Origin: Rhodococcus sp. SGAir0479
Lineage (GTDB): Bacteria; Actinomycetota; Actinomycetes; Mycobacteriales; Mycobacteriaceae
DNA length: 64,000 nt
NCBI RefSeq assembly: GCF_005484805.1
Contig: NZ_CP039432.1
Coordinates: 1,302,001 to 1,366,000 of the forward strand
Reading direction: 5' to 3'
The translations under genes were made by a program, and so were the position numbers. The notes under the pieces were generated by a model. That model saw only the letters and a list, made by a program, of their open reading frames with translations, did not search any database and was not told where the DNA came from. This document shows positions 8,650 to 17,347 of the stretch, piece after piece; the stretch's first letter is position 1; each line of letters begins with the position of its first letter.

Positions 8650-9915
8650 TCAGACCTTGGCGGGAGCGGGAGCCGGGGCCACCGCGTCCGCGACGAGGAA
8701 GTCCGGGTCGATACCGCGATCGAGCCGGTTCTCGCGTCTGGCGGTGAGGTACCGGTTGACGAGGACCGCGAAGACGACGATGAGGAGCAGGCTCCAGCCC
8801 ATCGTCGGCTTGAGGTACTCGGCTGCCCGCCCGGCCTGCAGGAAACGATACGAGATCCAGTCGTCGGCACTCAGGACACCGTAGAACGCGAGCCATGCGG
8901 GCCAGTTGCGGACGACGGAGTTACGGAGCACGACCGTCATCACCAGCGGGAACAGCAGCATCGAGTAGTACAGCTGACCGAGCGAGCCCAGCAGGAACGA
9001 CGCGGTGAGCAGCACACCCGAGGCCGTCGCCACGAAGAACAGCTCGTCCTGGCGGTAGTACCGGTACAGCAGCCACAGCGACACCGCGACGATGGCCGCG
9101 AAGGCGATGCGCAGCGCCCAGATCAATGCGACCGGCAGGCCGAAGTACGTGCCGTTGCCGACGATCGAGCTGTTGAAGTAGTCGCGCGACTCCATCAGGT
9201 ACGGCAACGTGTGGTGCACGAACTCCATGGGATCCGCCGACAGCGGCCATGCCACCGCGGTCAGGACCAGCGGGATGCCGATCGCGGTGACGAACACCTT
9301 CCACTGGCCGCGCACCAGCGGCAGCAGCAGCAGCGGCGCGAGGATGGGTTTGACCGCGAACGTCAGTCCGATCGCCGCGCCCGACCACATGTCCTTCCGG
9401 CGCAGCAGCAGGAACAGGAACGCGATCTCGCCGAGCAGCACCAGGCCGTTGATGTTGGAGAAGATGAGCGTGTTCGACACGGTTTCGGTGGAGAACGCGG
9501 CGAACAGCAGGATCGGCGCGGCCACGGAGTCGAGTGCCAGGCCGAACATCTTCAGCAGCAGGTAGAGCGCGACGATGACGGCGACGGTGTTGGCCAGGAT
9601 GAACAGCCAGCGCGACTTCTCGGGATCGAGGATCGCGAGCGGAGCCATCAGCAGGGTGCCGCTCGGTGGGTACAGGTAGTGCGGGTCCACCGAATTGAAG
9701 TTGGCGGTGTAGACCTCGCGACGATTGAGGAACGCCAGCGCCGCCTGGTAGACGGGCGAGAAGTCGTCGGTGACGGATCCGTTGACCGCCCTCACGACCA
9801 CTCGTTGGATCACCGTCATCACGGCGAGGGGCCACAGGGCGAAGTTGATGACCTCGGCGGTGGTGCGGCCGGTGCGCGGCTCGAATCGTCGAAGGAACAC
9901 TACGGCACGGTACAC
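8650..9915 (-). CDS. aftC: Arabinofuranosyltransferase AftC-type (DUF2029/GT87)
   Basis: This polytopic membrane glycosyltransferase of about 421 residues adds alpha-1,3 arabinofuranosyl branches to arabinogalactan and lipoarabinomannan, using decaprenyl-phosphoarabinose on the outer face of the membrane. It aligns over its length with M. tuberculosis AftC: VTDDFSPVYQAAL, VDPHYLYPPSGTLLMAP (probable catalytic DPH loop), FATETVxNTLxFxNING-type stretch, YFNSSIVGNGTYFGLP, and an LEYLKxxxGWSLL-like tail. About ten hydrophobic segments are present. The start is uncertain: GTG 9915 is used, GTG 9900 is an alternative, and the upstream extension of the open frame is antisense to the neighbouring coding frame and not real. 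The order msrB-aftC-hydrolase matches M. tuberculosis. Confidence 0.9.
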   Translation of the reverse strand: MYRAVVFLRRFEPRTGRTTAEVINFALWPLAVMTVIQRVVVRAVNGSVTDDFSPVYQAALAFLNRREVYTANFNSVDPHYLYPPSGTLLMAPLAILDPEKSRWLFILANTVAVIVALYLLLKMFGLALDSVAAPILLFAAFSTETVSNTLIFSNINGLVLLGEIAFLFLLLRRKDMWSGAAIGLTFAVKPILAPLLLLPLVRGQWKVFVTAIGIPLVLTAVAWPLSADPMEFVHHTLPYLMESRDYFNSSIVGNGTYFGLPVALIWALRIAFAAIVAVSLWLLYRYYRQDELFFVATASGVLLTASFLLGSLGQLYYSMLLFPLVMTVVLRNSVVRNWPAWLAFYGVLSADDWISYRFLQAGRAAEYLKPTMGWSLLLIVVFAVLVNRYLTARRENRLDRGIDPDFLVADAVAPAPAPAKV

Positions 9916-9950
9916 CGGCGAGCCGTCGGGACAGCTCGGCCACCCCGGGC

Positions 9951-11516
9951 TCACGCCGGGCAGGCGCTCCCGTTGGTCGGCAGCAGCGCCGAATCCAGGT
10001 AGCGGCCCAGGGCCAGGCGGGCACACGACGAGTGGGTGGTGACGGGATGGCCGTAGCCCTCCCACGTCAGCGTCGCCGACGTGGCCCCCGCGCCGGTGAG
10101 TGTGCCGGTGACCGTGGCCAGGCCGGTGTTGCCGACGACGGGATCGGCGGCCCCGCTGAACACGAGCACGGGGATCGGGACCGCACTGGGCAGCGGCGGC
10201 GGCGCCATGGTCGGCCAGGCGGCGCACCGCATGAGCCCCAGCGCAGCGTCGGAGCCGAACACCGGGTACTCGGCACTCCATTCCTGGGCGAGTTGCGCGG
10301 CGCGTCCGGGGCCGGGCCACTGCTGCCCGTCGCTGCAGCGGGCGACGAACTGGCCGTCGGTGCCGCCGGTGGCGGTCGTCGCGCGAATCAACCCCTGGAG
10401 CGGTCCGAGGTCGCCGCGGTCGGCGGCGGACAGGATGTCGGCCAGTTCACGGACCCGGCTCGTCTGGTCGCCGCGCGGCGACCCGAGGAATCCCGACACG
10501 GCAGCCAGCAGCGCGCTCGACGACACCGTGCCGAGGTCGCCGGCGGCGGCCCGATCGCGCAGGCCGGTGAGCGCCGCCGTCGGATCCGGGCCCAGGGCGC
10601 AATTCAGCGCGGCGCAGCGGCGGGAGAAGTCGGCCAGCGCGGCCTGGCGGCCCTGCACCCGCTGCTCGGCCGCTGTCGGGGCGTCCACCGTGGTCGGGGT
10701 GGGCGCGTCCAGCACCAGGCGGCCGAGCCGGGACGGGTACTTCGCCGCGTACGCGAGCGCGACCGCCGAACCGTTGCCGGTCGCGAGCACGCCCAGCGTC
10801 TCCACCTGCCACAGCTCGCGCAACTGTTCGAGGTCGTCTGCGGCGTGCGCGGTGTCGAAGGCGAGCGCGTGCGGCTGCAGCGCGTCCGTGCATGCCACCG
10901 CGGCGTCGCGCCCGAGCGCCGCGACCTTGTCGGCCGGCGCCGCATCGCCCGGGGTGAACTGCCCGAGATCGGCGAGTTCCTGGCGATCCAGCGACTTGCC
11001 GCAGTCCAGCGGCGTCGACGCGCCGATCCCACGCCGGTCGACGGCGACGATCGGTTGCCGCGCCAGCAGATCGGCGCTGGGGCCGGTCGCCAGCGCCGCC
11101 AGCGTGGTCGACGACGCGACATCGGACCCCGACGTGAGGACCACCGGCGCGGCGTCGTGGGGCGTCCGGTCCGTGCGAGCACGCACGGCGCCGACCTGGA
11201 TGGGACCGACCGCACCGCCCGTCGGGTCGAGGGGCGCGGTGAAGGACGCGCATTCGAGCGACACCCCGGCCGGCGCGGCACCGAGGCCGAGCGGCGAGAG
11301 GGTGGCGTCCGTGCAGTCGACCCAATCCAGGTCGCGGACCGGCTGCTGCAGCTGCAGCGCCGACGGCGTCGGGTCGGCCGCGCGGGAAGAGCCGTCCCGG
11401 TGCTCGACGACGGCGATCTCCGGCCGGTCGGACGGGCCGGCGCCGCACGCTGCACACGCCGCGAGCACCGCACCGGTGATCGCGGTGACCCCGATCCTCT
11501 TCACGAGCGACTGCAT
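9951..11516 (-). CDS. Lipoprotein alpha/beta hydrolase (Rv2672-like, TAP-like C-terminus)
   Basis: This predicted secreted lipoprotein of 521 residues has positive residues at the N-terminus (KR), a hydrophobic core and a lipobox LAAC with cysteine at ~21. The mature part is an alpha/beta hydrolase of the tripeptidyl-aminopeptidase-like group: VAVDRRGIGAS, a nucleophile-elbow region LATGNGSAVALAYAAKYP, and a C-terminal TAP-like segment WEGYGHPVTTHSSCA carrying the probable catalytic histidine. Its position between aftC and the RibD-like gene equals that of Rv2672. The elbow GNGSA differs from the usual GxSxG (GVSYG), so the exact nucleophile is unclear. ATG 11516 is chosen because it begins a standard signal peptide. 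Confidence 0.85.
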   Translation of the reverse strand: MQSLVKRIGVTAITGAVLAACAACGAGPSDRPEIAVVEHRDGSSRAADPTPSALQLQQPVRDLDWVDCTDATLSPLGLGAAPAGVSLECASFTAPLDPTGGAVGPIQVGAVRARTDRTPHDAAPVVLTSGSDVASSTTLAALATGPSADLLARQPIVAVDRRGIGASTPLDCGKSLDRQELADLGQFTPGDAAPADKVAALGRDAAVACTDALQPHALAFDTAHAADDLEQLRELWQVETLGVLATGNGSAVALAYAAKYPSRLGRLVLDAPTPTTVDAPTAAEQRVQGRQAALADFSRRCAALNCALGPDPTAALTGLRDRAAAGDLGTVSSSALLAAVSGFLGSPRGDQTSRVRELADILSAADRGDLGPLQGLIRATTATGGTDGQFVARCSDGQQWPGPGRAAQLAQEWSAEYPVFGSDAALGLMRCAAWPTMAPPPLPSAVPIPVLVFSGAADPVVGNTGLATVTGTLTGAGATSATLTWEGYGHPVTTHSSCARLALGRYLDSALLPTNGSACPA

Positions 11517-11538
11517 GGCCGACAGCCTGCCAGGCCGA

Positions 11539-12336
11539 TCACTCGGCACCGGCCCGGACCCAGCGGGTGAGGAGCGTCCCGTCGTCGTCGCCGAGGACGT
11601 GGGCTCGGGTCATCGGGACGGGATCGGTGCGGGCCGAGCCGGCGATCCGCCCGGCGGGCCCGGCGACCAGCAGCGGTGCGGCGGTCAGGCACAGCTCGTC
11701 GACCGCGTCCTCCGCGATGAGCGTGCCGAACAACCCGGGCCCGCCCTCGCACAGCACCCGCCGCAGCCCGCGCCGCTGCAGCACGGCGAGCAGCGCGGCC
11801 GCGCTCACGTCGTCGGTGGCGGCGACCTCGACGTCGCCGCCCGCGTCCCGCAGGCGCGCGAGGTGCGCGGGGTCCGCCCGTTCCGACGTCAGGATCACCG
11901 GCGGCACGGTGGTGTCGGTGAACAACCGTGACGCCGGATCCAGTCGCCCGCTGGCGGAGACCACGACGATCGGGGGGACGGCCGCCAGTCCGGCGCTGCG
12001 GCGTCGGGCGGCGCGCGCATCGCTGGTGCGGGCGCCGCCGTAGTTCTCGCCACGGGCGGTGCCGGCGCCGACGACGATCGCGTCCGCCAGCTCGCGTAGC
12101 AGCCCGAACACGCGCTTGTCGGCGGGTGTGCCGAGACCGGCGCTGGCGCCGTCGACGGTCACGGCCCCGTCGAGGCTCGACACGAAGTTGACGCGAACCC
12201 ACGGCCTGTCGAGCCCGACCGGATATCCGTACAGTGAACGCAGGTCGTCATCGGTCAGCCGATCCGGCCGGTCGCCGCTGCCCTCGGGCCGTGTGAAGTA
12301 GGTCGCAATATCCAGACGGTGCACGTGTTCGATCAC
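11539..12336 (-). CDS. RibD C-terminal (dihydrofolate-reductase-like) NADPH reductase
   Basis: This 265-residue protein of the RibD reductase-domain family lacks the deaminase domain. Typical stretches are VRVNFVSSLDGAVTVDG near the N-terminus, AIVVGAGTARGENYG (nucleotide site) and RRVLCEGGPGLFGTLI. Rv2671 of M. tuberculosis, its positional equivalent, is a RibD-fold enzyme known to supply dihydrofolate-reductase-like activity when overexpressed; the natural substrate here is not known. The start is taken at GTG 12336. An ATG at 12360 exists, but it would overlap the divergent zapE start. Only 22 bp separate the two start codons. Confidence 0.88.
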   Translation of the reverse strand: MIEHVHRLDIATYFTRPEGSGDRPDRLTDDDLRSLYGYPVGLDRPWVRVNFVSSLDGAVTVDGASAGLGTPADKRVFGLLRELADAIVVGAGTARGENYGGARTSDARAARRRSAGLAAVPPIVVVSASGRLDPASRLFTDTTVPPVILTSERADPAHLARLRDAGGDVEVAATDDVSAAALLAVLQRRGLRRVLCEGGPGLFGTLIAEDAVDELCLTAAPLLVAGPAGRIAGSARTDPVPMTRAHVLGDDDGTLLTRWVRAGAE

Positions 12337-12358
12337 AGCACGTCGATACCCTCTATGC

Positions 12359-13372
12359 ATGCATGCACGTCTTGTCGATCGCAATCCGGTGGTGCCGGCC
12401 GATCAATTGGTTGCTCAGATGGTGCCGCCGGCGATGTTCGACGACGTCAGCTTCGCGTCCTACATTCCCGACCCGAAGGAACCCAGCCAGGCGGCGGCGG
12501 TCCGCAAGGCCGAGGAGTTCTCCCAGCGGGTCGCCAAGATCCGCAGCGGCGGTCGGCGCGGTCTGTTCGGCAAGAAGACGCCCGCCACCGGTGCGGGGCT
12601 CTACCTCGACGGTGGTTTCGGTGTCGGCAAGACGCACCTGCTCGCCTCGATCTTCCACAGCTCGCCGTCACCCAAGGCCTTCGGCACGTTCGTCGAGCTG
12701 ACGCACGTGGTCGGCGCGCTCGGCTTCAACCGCGCGGTGGAGGAACTGTCGAACCACAGCGTGCTGTGCATCGACGAGTTCGAGCTCGACGATCCGGGCG
12801 ACACCATGCTGGTCTCGCGCCTGCTGACCGAGCTGTCGGCGCGCGGTGTGTCGATCGTCGCGACGTCGAACACGCTGCCGGGTCAGCTAGGTGAGGGCCG
12901 CTTCGCCGCCCAGGACTTCCTGCGCGAGATCAAGAAGCTCGGCTCCATCTTCGAGACCATCCGGGTCGACGGTCCGGACTACCGCCACCGCGACCTCCCA
13001 CCGGCACCCGAGCCGACCGACGACGCCGATCTCCAGGAGCGCGCCGACGCAATCGAGGGCGCCACGCTCGACGACTTCGACGAGCTGTGCGCGCACCTGA
13101 GCACCCTCCACCCGTCGCGCTACGGCAAGCTCGTCGAGGGTGTCCCGGCCGTGTTCATCCAGGGTGTCCACCCCGCGCAGGACCAATCCGTGGCACTGCG
13201 CCTGGTGGTCCTCGCCGACCGCCTGTACGACGCCAGCATCCCGGTGACGGTGTCGGGCGCCAAGCTCGACGAGATCTTCACCCCGGAGATGCTCGCCGGC
13301 GGCTACCGCAAGAAGTACCTGCGCGCCACCTCGCGGCTGCTCGCGCTGTCGCGCTTCGAGGTCGCGGCCTGA
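12359..13372 (+). CDS. zapE: AFG1/ZapE-type ATPase
   Basis: This 337-residue P-loop ATPase of the AFG1/LACE1 family (ZapE) is proposed to act at the membrane on division or protein quality control. Visible are the Walker A motif DGGFGVGKTHLL (residues ~84-95), the Walker B region LCIDEFELDDPGD (~138-150) and the conserved IVATSNTLPGQLGEGRF stretch. Its place beside the RibD-like gene and a GNAT gene matches Rv2671-Rv2670c-Rv2669. Three overlapping ATGs (12355, 12359, 12363) arise from an ATGC tetranucleotide repeat; only 12359 is in frame. Confidence 0.93.
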   Translation: MHARLVDRNPVVPADQLVAQMVPPAMFDDVSFASYIPDPKEPSQAAAVRKAEEFSQRVAKIRSGGRRGLFGKKTPATGAGLYLDGGFGVGKTHLLASIFHSSPSPKAFGTFVELTHVVGALGFNRAVEELSNHSVLCIDEFELDDPGDTMLVSRLLTELSARGVSIVATSNTLPGQLGEGRFAAQDFLREIKKLGSIFETIRVDGPDYRHRDLPPAPEPTDDADLQERADAIEGATLDDFDELCAHLSTLHPSRYGKLVEGVPAVFIQGVHPAQDQSVALRLVVLADRLYDASIPVTVSGAKLDEIFTPEMLAGGYRKKYLRATSRLLALSRFEVAA

Positions 13373-13402
13373 TCGGGACCGCCCGGTCCTGCCGATGATG
13401 CG

Positions 13403-13424
13403 GCGCAGCCGTCAGAGGCTGCGC
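13403..13424. terminator. Hairpin between convergent zapE and GNAT genes
   Basis: GCGCAGCC (13403-13410) pairs with GGCTGCGC (13417-13424), with the GNAT stop codon starting in the loop. It could serve as a terminator for both convergent genes. The stem is short (8 bp), so confidence is moderate. Confidence 0.45.
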
Positions 13425-13942
13425 TGCATCACGTAGTCGTGGTGGGTCTGCGTACCCACCCGGAACGTCTTGGTGCCCACCTTCTCGAACCCGTTCTTGA
13501 CGTAGAAGCGTTGGGCGCGTTCGTTCTCCTGATTGACCCCGAGCCACACGCCCGCGCAGTTCTCGTTGCGTGCGTGGGTCACGGCGGCCTCCATCAGTGC
13601 GGCCGAGACCCCCGAGCCGTGCCTGTCGGGCAACACGTACAGCTTGCTGATCTCGGTGGTCGGGCGCAGTGAGACCGCGGACTGGATGTCGTGGTCGTCG
13701 GGGGTTCCGTCGACGAGCATGACGTAGCCGACGATCTCCCCGCCGGAGGTGGCCTTGAGCACCGTGCGGGTGGGGTCGGTGAGGTACTCGCTGAACTTCT
13801 CCGCCGAGAGCACATCGTCGATGAACGCCGCGATGTCCTCCCTGGTCGCGTGCGGCGGACAGGCCAGCGGGAAGGTCACCGCGGCCACGTCGGCCAGTGC
13901 CTCGGCGTCCCAGATCCCGGCGCGGTCCACGGAAATCGTCAC
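13412..13942 (-). CDS. GNAT-family N-acetyltransferase
   Basis: This 176-residue protein has the GNAT acetyl-CoA fold: strand 4 and P-loop region ISKLYVLPDRHGSGVSAALM (Q/RxxGxG/A-like RHGSGVS), then WLGVNQENERAQRFYVKNGFEKVG, typical of the motif B tail. The substrate is unknown. It is the positional counterpart of Rv2669. GTG 13942 is used because a GAGGTGAAG ribosome-binding stretch precedes it. The much longer open frame upstream is a shadow of the MFS gene. Confidence 0.88.
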   Translation of the reverse strand: MTISVDRAGIWDAEALADVAAVTFPLACPPHATREDIAAFIDDVLSAEKFSEYLTDPTRTVLKATSGGEIVGYVMLVDGTPDDHDIQSAVSLRPTTEISKLYVLPDRHGSGVSAALMEAAVTHARNENCAGVWLGVNQENERAQRFYVKNGFEKVGTKTFRVGTQTHHDYVMQRSL

Positions 13943-14007
13943 TGCTTCACCTCGTCGCGTGCATCGGGTCCGTCCCGGTAAGTACACCACTTGGCGGGCG
14001 GGGGCGG

Positions 14008-15270
14008 TCACGCGCCGGTGCGGGCACCCTCCGTGTCGGCGGTGTCCGGCCGGGCCGGACGGGGCGCGAACGCCGGTGCCAGCAGGAACAGTGCGGCCGC
14101 GAAGAGCAGCGGCGCCACGAAACCGAGACGCAGGTCCGACGTCCACGCGATGCCGCCGATGACGGCGCCGCCGAGCACCGTGCCGGCGTAGTTGAAGAGA
14201 TTGAGGCGGGCGATGACGGTGTCGGTGCGGCCCGCCGGCGCGAGTCGACCGGCCGCGCTGAAGCACAGGGGGGCGACCACCGGCGCACCGAGTCCGACGA
14301 CGAAGAAGCCGGCGATGGCCACGGCCGGGGCCTGTGCCAGGACGACCACCAGCAGGCCGATGACGCTGACCGCGGCGCCCACCCGAACCACCGCAATCTC
14401 GCCGAACCGTCGCACCCAGTGGTCGCCGGTGAGCCGGGAGATCAGCGCGGTGATCTGGTACGCGGCCATGGCGAGGGCCGCGGTGCCCGCGTCGGACAGC
14501 AGCACCTCCTTCAGATACAGCGCCGACCAGTTTCCGATCCCGAAGTCGATGGCATAGAAGAGCACCATCGCGATGCCGAGCGCCAGGAACGGCCACAGCG
14601 GGAGGGCCAGGGGAGCGGTGGACGTGTCCGCGGTGTGCTGGTGGCCGGTGCGCAGAAGACGCGGTCCGATCGCCGCGCAGCCGATCGCGGCGACGGCCGC
14701 GGCGATCAGTACGCACGCGGTGACCGACAGATCGAGCGCGGAACATGCCGAGACGAACAGCGCTCCGGCGATCGCACCGACGCTCCATGCTGCGTGGAAG
14801 GAGGAGAGGATCACCCGGCCGTAGAGATGCTGGATCGACACAGCCTGCATGTTGGCGGTGGCGTCGACCATGCCCAGGCCGATGCCGTAGAACGCGAACG
14901 CCACGAGGAACGCCGCGGTCGACGATGCGAGCGCGATGGCCACCGCGGCGAGCGCGATCGCGAACAGCCCCACCCGCAGCGTGGTGCGGCTGGAGGTGGC
15001 CTTCGCGAGTTGTTCGGCGACGACACTGCCGACCCCGGCCACGACGGACACCCCCACGACCGCCCCCACCACGAGACTCTCGGTGAACCCGAGATCGTCC
15101 TTGAACTGGGGGAGTTGGGTGAGCAGAACCGCCAGCACGAAGCCCTGCAATCCGAACGCGACGGCGGCGGCGACGCGGGCGGTGGCCTGGGCGTTCGGGT
15201 CTCGCGTCACTGGACGAGTGTCCAAGGTTCGGCTCCGTTTCCTCGGGTTCTCTGCTTCACTGCTCATCAT
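14008..15270 (-). CDS. MFS transporter
   Basis: This protein of up to 420 residues has 12 predicted membrane segments and a proton-coupled MFS layout. A FKDDLGFTESLVVGAVVG region opens the first half, and a two-fold repeat is visible with a break near residue 205. The cargo cannot be deduced. It is divergent from a beta-glucosidase gene, which makes a sugar or glycoside a guess only. If ATG 15270 is used, its start codon overlaps the start codon of the divergent gene. GTG 15210 (VTRDPNAQ, 400 residues) would leave about 58 bp for promoters and is a realistic alternative. Confidence 0.8.
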   Translation of the reverse strand: MMSSEAENPRKRSRTLDTRPVTRDPNAQATARVAAAVAFGLQGFVLAVLLTQLPQFKDDLGFTESLVVGAVVGVSVVAGVGSVVAEQLAKATSSRTTLRVGLFAIALAAVAIALASSTAAFLVAFAFYGIGLGMVDATANMQAVSIQHLYGRVILSSFHAAWSVGAIAGALFVSACSALDLSVTACVLIAAAVAAIGCAAIGPRLLRTGHQHTADTSTAPLALPLWPFLALGIAMVLFYAIDFGIGNWSALYLKEVLLSDAGTAALAMAAYQITALISRLTGDHWVRRFGEIAVVRVGAAVSVIGLLVVVLAQAPAVAIAGFFVVGLGAPVVAPLCFSAAGRLAPAGRTDTVIARLNLFNYAGTVLGGAVIGGIAWTSDLRLGFVAPLLFAAALFLLAPAFAPRPARPDTADTEGARTGA

Positions 15271-16684
15271 GGCGGCACAGCATCCGATTCCGGGTTTTCC
15301 CGACGATTTCGTGTTCGGTGTCGCGGCCGCGGCGTACCAGATCGAGGGCGCCGTGACCGAGGGTGGGCGCGGACGCTCGATCTGGGACGAATTCTGTGCC
15401 GTCCCGGGCGCCGTCGCGCGCGGTGAGTCCGGCGCGGTCGCGACCGACCACTATCACCGCTACCGCGAGGACGTCGCCCTCATGCGGGACCTGGGCGTCG
15501 ACGCCTACCGGTTGTCGGTGTCCTGGCCGCGGATCCGCCCCGACGGCACGGGGCCCGTCAACGCGGCCGGCCTCGACTTCTACGACCGGCTGGTCGACGA
15601 ATTGTGTGCGGCCGGCGTCACTCCCGCGGTGACACTGTTCCACTGGGACCTCCCGCAGGCGCTGCAGGACGACGGCGGGTGGATGAACCGGGCGACGGCC
15701 GAGCGGCTCGCGGAACTCGCGACCGTCGTGGGGAAGCGGCTGGGCGATCGCGTCGGGATGTGGATGCCGCTCAACGAGCCGGTCGTCCACACCCTGTACG
15801 GCCATGCGCTGGGCGTGCACGCCCCCGGCCTCGCACTCGGGTTCGGTGCGCTGCAGGCGGCGCACCACCAGCTCCTCGGTCACGGATTGTCGGTGCAGGC
15901 GCTGCGGTCGGCGGGGTGCGGCAACATCGGTATCGCGTCGAACCACGCGCCCGTGCACCCCGCGACGGACGGACCCGCGGACATCGAGGCCGCCGACGTC
16001 TACGACCACATCGTCAACTGGACGTTCGCCGACCCGGTTCTGCTGGGCAAGTATCCGGCGGACGAGTTGGCGGCGCTGCTCACGGGCCCGGTGGACGACG
16101 ATCTCGCGACCATCGCCCAGCCGCTGGACTGGTACGGGGTCAACTACTACGAGCCGACCGTGATCGCAGCCCCGGGTGACGGCGCGGGCACCGTCGGCGT
16201 GCTGGAGGTGGATCTCCCGCCGGGCCTGCCGTTCGCGCCCGTGCCGCTGCAGGGTTACCCGACAACCGACTTCGGTTGGCCGATCGTGCCGGACGGGCTG
16301 CGGGAGATCCTCACGCTCTTTCGGGACCGCTTCGGTTCCGCGCTGCCACCGGTGTACATCACCGAGAGCGGCTGCTCGTTCCACGACCCGGATCCGGACG
16401 CGGACGGCCGGGTGCGCGACACTCGGCGGATCGACTACCACGCCGACCATCTGGCCGCCGTCCGTGCCGCGATGGATGCCGGTGTCGACGTACGGGGCTA
16501 CTTCGTGTGGTCGATCCTCGACAACTTCGAGTGGGCCGCCGGGTATCGCGAACGGTTCGGGCTGGTCCATGTCGACTACGACACCCTGGACCGGACGCCC
16601 AAGGACTCGTATCGGTGGTTCCAGGCGATGCTGACCGCGCGCCGGACCGACCGAAACGGGGACACCAGGCTGCCCGGAAGTTGA
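15269..16684 (+). CDS. GH1 beta-glucosidase
   Basis: This 471-residue glycoside hydrolase family 1 enzyme retains beta-glycosidic bonds. The acid/base glutamate is E170 in MPLNEP and the nucleophile is E366 in ITESG. FPDDFVFGVAAAAYQIEGA and YRLSVSWPRIRPDG are the family N-terminal signatures, and FVWSILDNFEWAAGYRERFGL closes the barrel. It has no signal peptide, so it is cytoplasmic and would need imported glycosides such as cellobiose or aryl-glucosides. The divergent MFS transporter is a possible uptake partner. The open frame extends upstream, but homology begins at ATG 15269. A hairpin follows the stop. Confidence 0.93.
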   Translation: MAAQHPIPGFPDDFVFGVAAAAYQIEGAVTEGGRGRSIWDEFCAVPGAVARGESGAVATDHYHRYREDVALMRDLGVDAYRLSVSWPRIRPDGTGPVNAAGLDFYDRLVDELCAAGVTPAVTLFHWDLPQALQDDGGWMNRATAERLAELATVVGKRLGDRVGMWMPLNEPVVHTLYGHALGVHAPGLALGFGALQAAHHQLLGHGLSVQALRSAGCGNIGIASNHAPVHPATDGPADIEAADVYDHIVNWTFADPVLLGKYPADELAALLTGPVDDDLATIAQPLDWYGVNYYEPTVIAAPGDGAGTVGVLEVDLPPGLPFAPVPLQGYPTTDFGWPIVPDGLREILTLFRDRFGSALPPVYITESGCSFHDPDPDADGRVRDTRRIDYHADHLAAVRAAMDAGVDVRGYFVWSILDNFEWAAGYRERFGLVHVDYDTLDRTPKDSYRWFQAMLTARRTDRNGDTRLPGS

Positions 16685-16686
16685 AC

Positions 16687-16722
16687 GAGCCCCAGCCGTG
16701 GATGGGGGCATGACTGGGGCTC
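16687..16722 (+). terminator. Hairpin after the beta-glucosidase gene
   Basis: GAGCCCCAG (16687-16695) and CTGGGGCTC (16714-16722) form a perfect 9-bp stem with an 18-nt loop, 3 bp after the stop codon. Confidence 0.5.
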
Positions 16723-16810
16723 CGCACCATCGGGGGGATGGCGTGACTCACGGTACCTGAGGGATCCCTCATGTCCTCCCCGGCGCACGGGCGGCCCACC
16801 CCGGAACGCG

Positions 16811-16844
16811 AGAAGGGGCACTTCCGTGTGGAAGTGCCCCTTCT
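16811..16844 (-). terminator. Terminator hairpin of the tRNA cluster
   Basis: A perfect 15-bp stem (AGAAGGGGCACTTCC, 16811-16825, with GGAAGTGCCCCTTCT, 16830-16844) closes a GTGT tetraloop 3 bp beyond the last tRNA of the minus-strand cluster. It may also stop transcription coming from the beta-glucosidase side. Confidence 0.8.
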
Positions 16845-16847
16845 CGG

Positions 16848-16922
16848 TGGTGCGCGATACTGGGATTGAACCAGTGACCTCTTCCGTGTCAGGGAAGCGC
16901 TCTCCCGCTGAGCTAATCGCGC
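16848..16922 (-). tRNA. tRNA-Val (GAC)
   Basis: The cloverleaf is complete: acceptor GCGCGAT/ATCGCGC, anticodon loop CTGACAC, T-arm GGTTCAATCC. The CCA end is encoded (tgg at 16848-16850 on the plus strand). It is identical in its body to the copy at 17103-17177. Confidence 0.95.
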
Positions 16923-16986
16923 GGGTCTTTCGGGTCGAAAACCCCGAGTTTCCCCGGGGTCTTCGGACCGACCTGACGGCCGATCA

Positions 16987-17062
16987 TGGAGCGGATGACG
17001 GGATTCGAACCCGCGACCCTCACCTTGGCAAGGTGATGCGCTACCAGCTGCGCTACATCCGC
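16987..17062 (-). tRNA. tRNA-Gly (GCC)
   Basis: Acceptor GCGGATG/CATCCGC, anticodon loop TTGCCAA, T-arm GGTTCGAATCC, and an encoded CCA end (16987-16989). It has the same 73-nt body as the copy at 17275-17347, which lacks the encoded CCA. Confidence 0.95.
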
Positions 17063-17102
17063 GTGTGACACTCAAGATCTCAGCAGCATACTGCGTCGAA
17101 CT

Positions 17103-17177
17103 TGGTGCGCGATACTGGGATTGAACCAGTGACCTCTTCCGTGTCAGGGAAGCGCTCTCCCGCTGAGCTAATCGCGC
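17103..17177 (-). tRNA. tRNA-Val (GAC)
   Basis: Second identical copy of tRNA-Val(GAC), with encoded CCA (17103-17105). Its 5' end lies one nucleotide from the 3' end of tRNA-Cys, so the two must be cut from one precursor. Confidence 0.95.
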
Positions 17178-17178
17178 G

Positions 17179-17249
17179 AGGTGGAGACGGGAATCGAACC
17201 CGTGTGCACGGCTTTGCAGGCCGTTGCCTCACCACTCGGCCACTCCACC
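17179..17249 (-). tRNA. tRNA-Cys (GCA)
   Basis: 71-nt tRNA with acceptor GGTGGAG/CTCCACC, U73 discriminator typical of bacterial tRNA-Cys, and anticodon loop CTGCAAA. No CCA is encoded. It lies between the Gly and Val genes of the cluster. Confidence 0.95.
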
Positions 17250-17274
17250 ATAAAAGGTCGAGTCCAACCTCTCG

Positions 17275-17347
17275 AGCGGATGACGGGATTCGAACCCGCG
17301 ACCCTCACCTTGGCAAGGTGATGCGCTACCAGCTGCGCTACATCCGC
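17275..17347 (-). tRNA. tRNA-Gly (GCC)
   Basis: First gene of the minus-strand cluster in the direction of transcription, with anticodon loop TTGCCAA. No CCA is encoded. The order Gly-Cys-Val followed by Gly-Val suggests an ancestral duplication of the block with loss of one tRNA-Cys. Confidence 0.95.

Noticed and set aside
9916-10320. N-terminal extension of aftC
   Set aside because: It overlaps the 3' end of the lipoprotein hydrolase on the same strand in another frame and has Arg/Gly-rich non-coding composition; homology begins near 9915.
13412-14788. Long minus-strand frame joining the GNAT gene to upstream sequence
   Set aside because: The upstream part is the MFS gene in another frame; the GNAT protein starts at GTG 13942 with its own ribosome-binding site.
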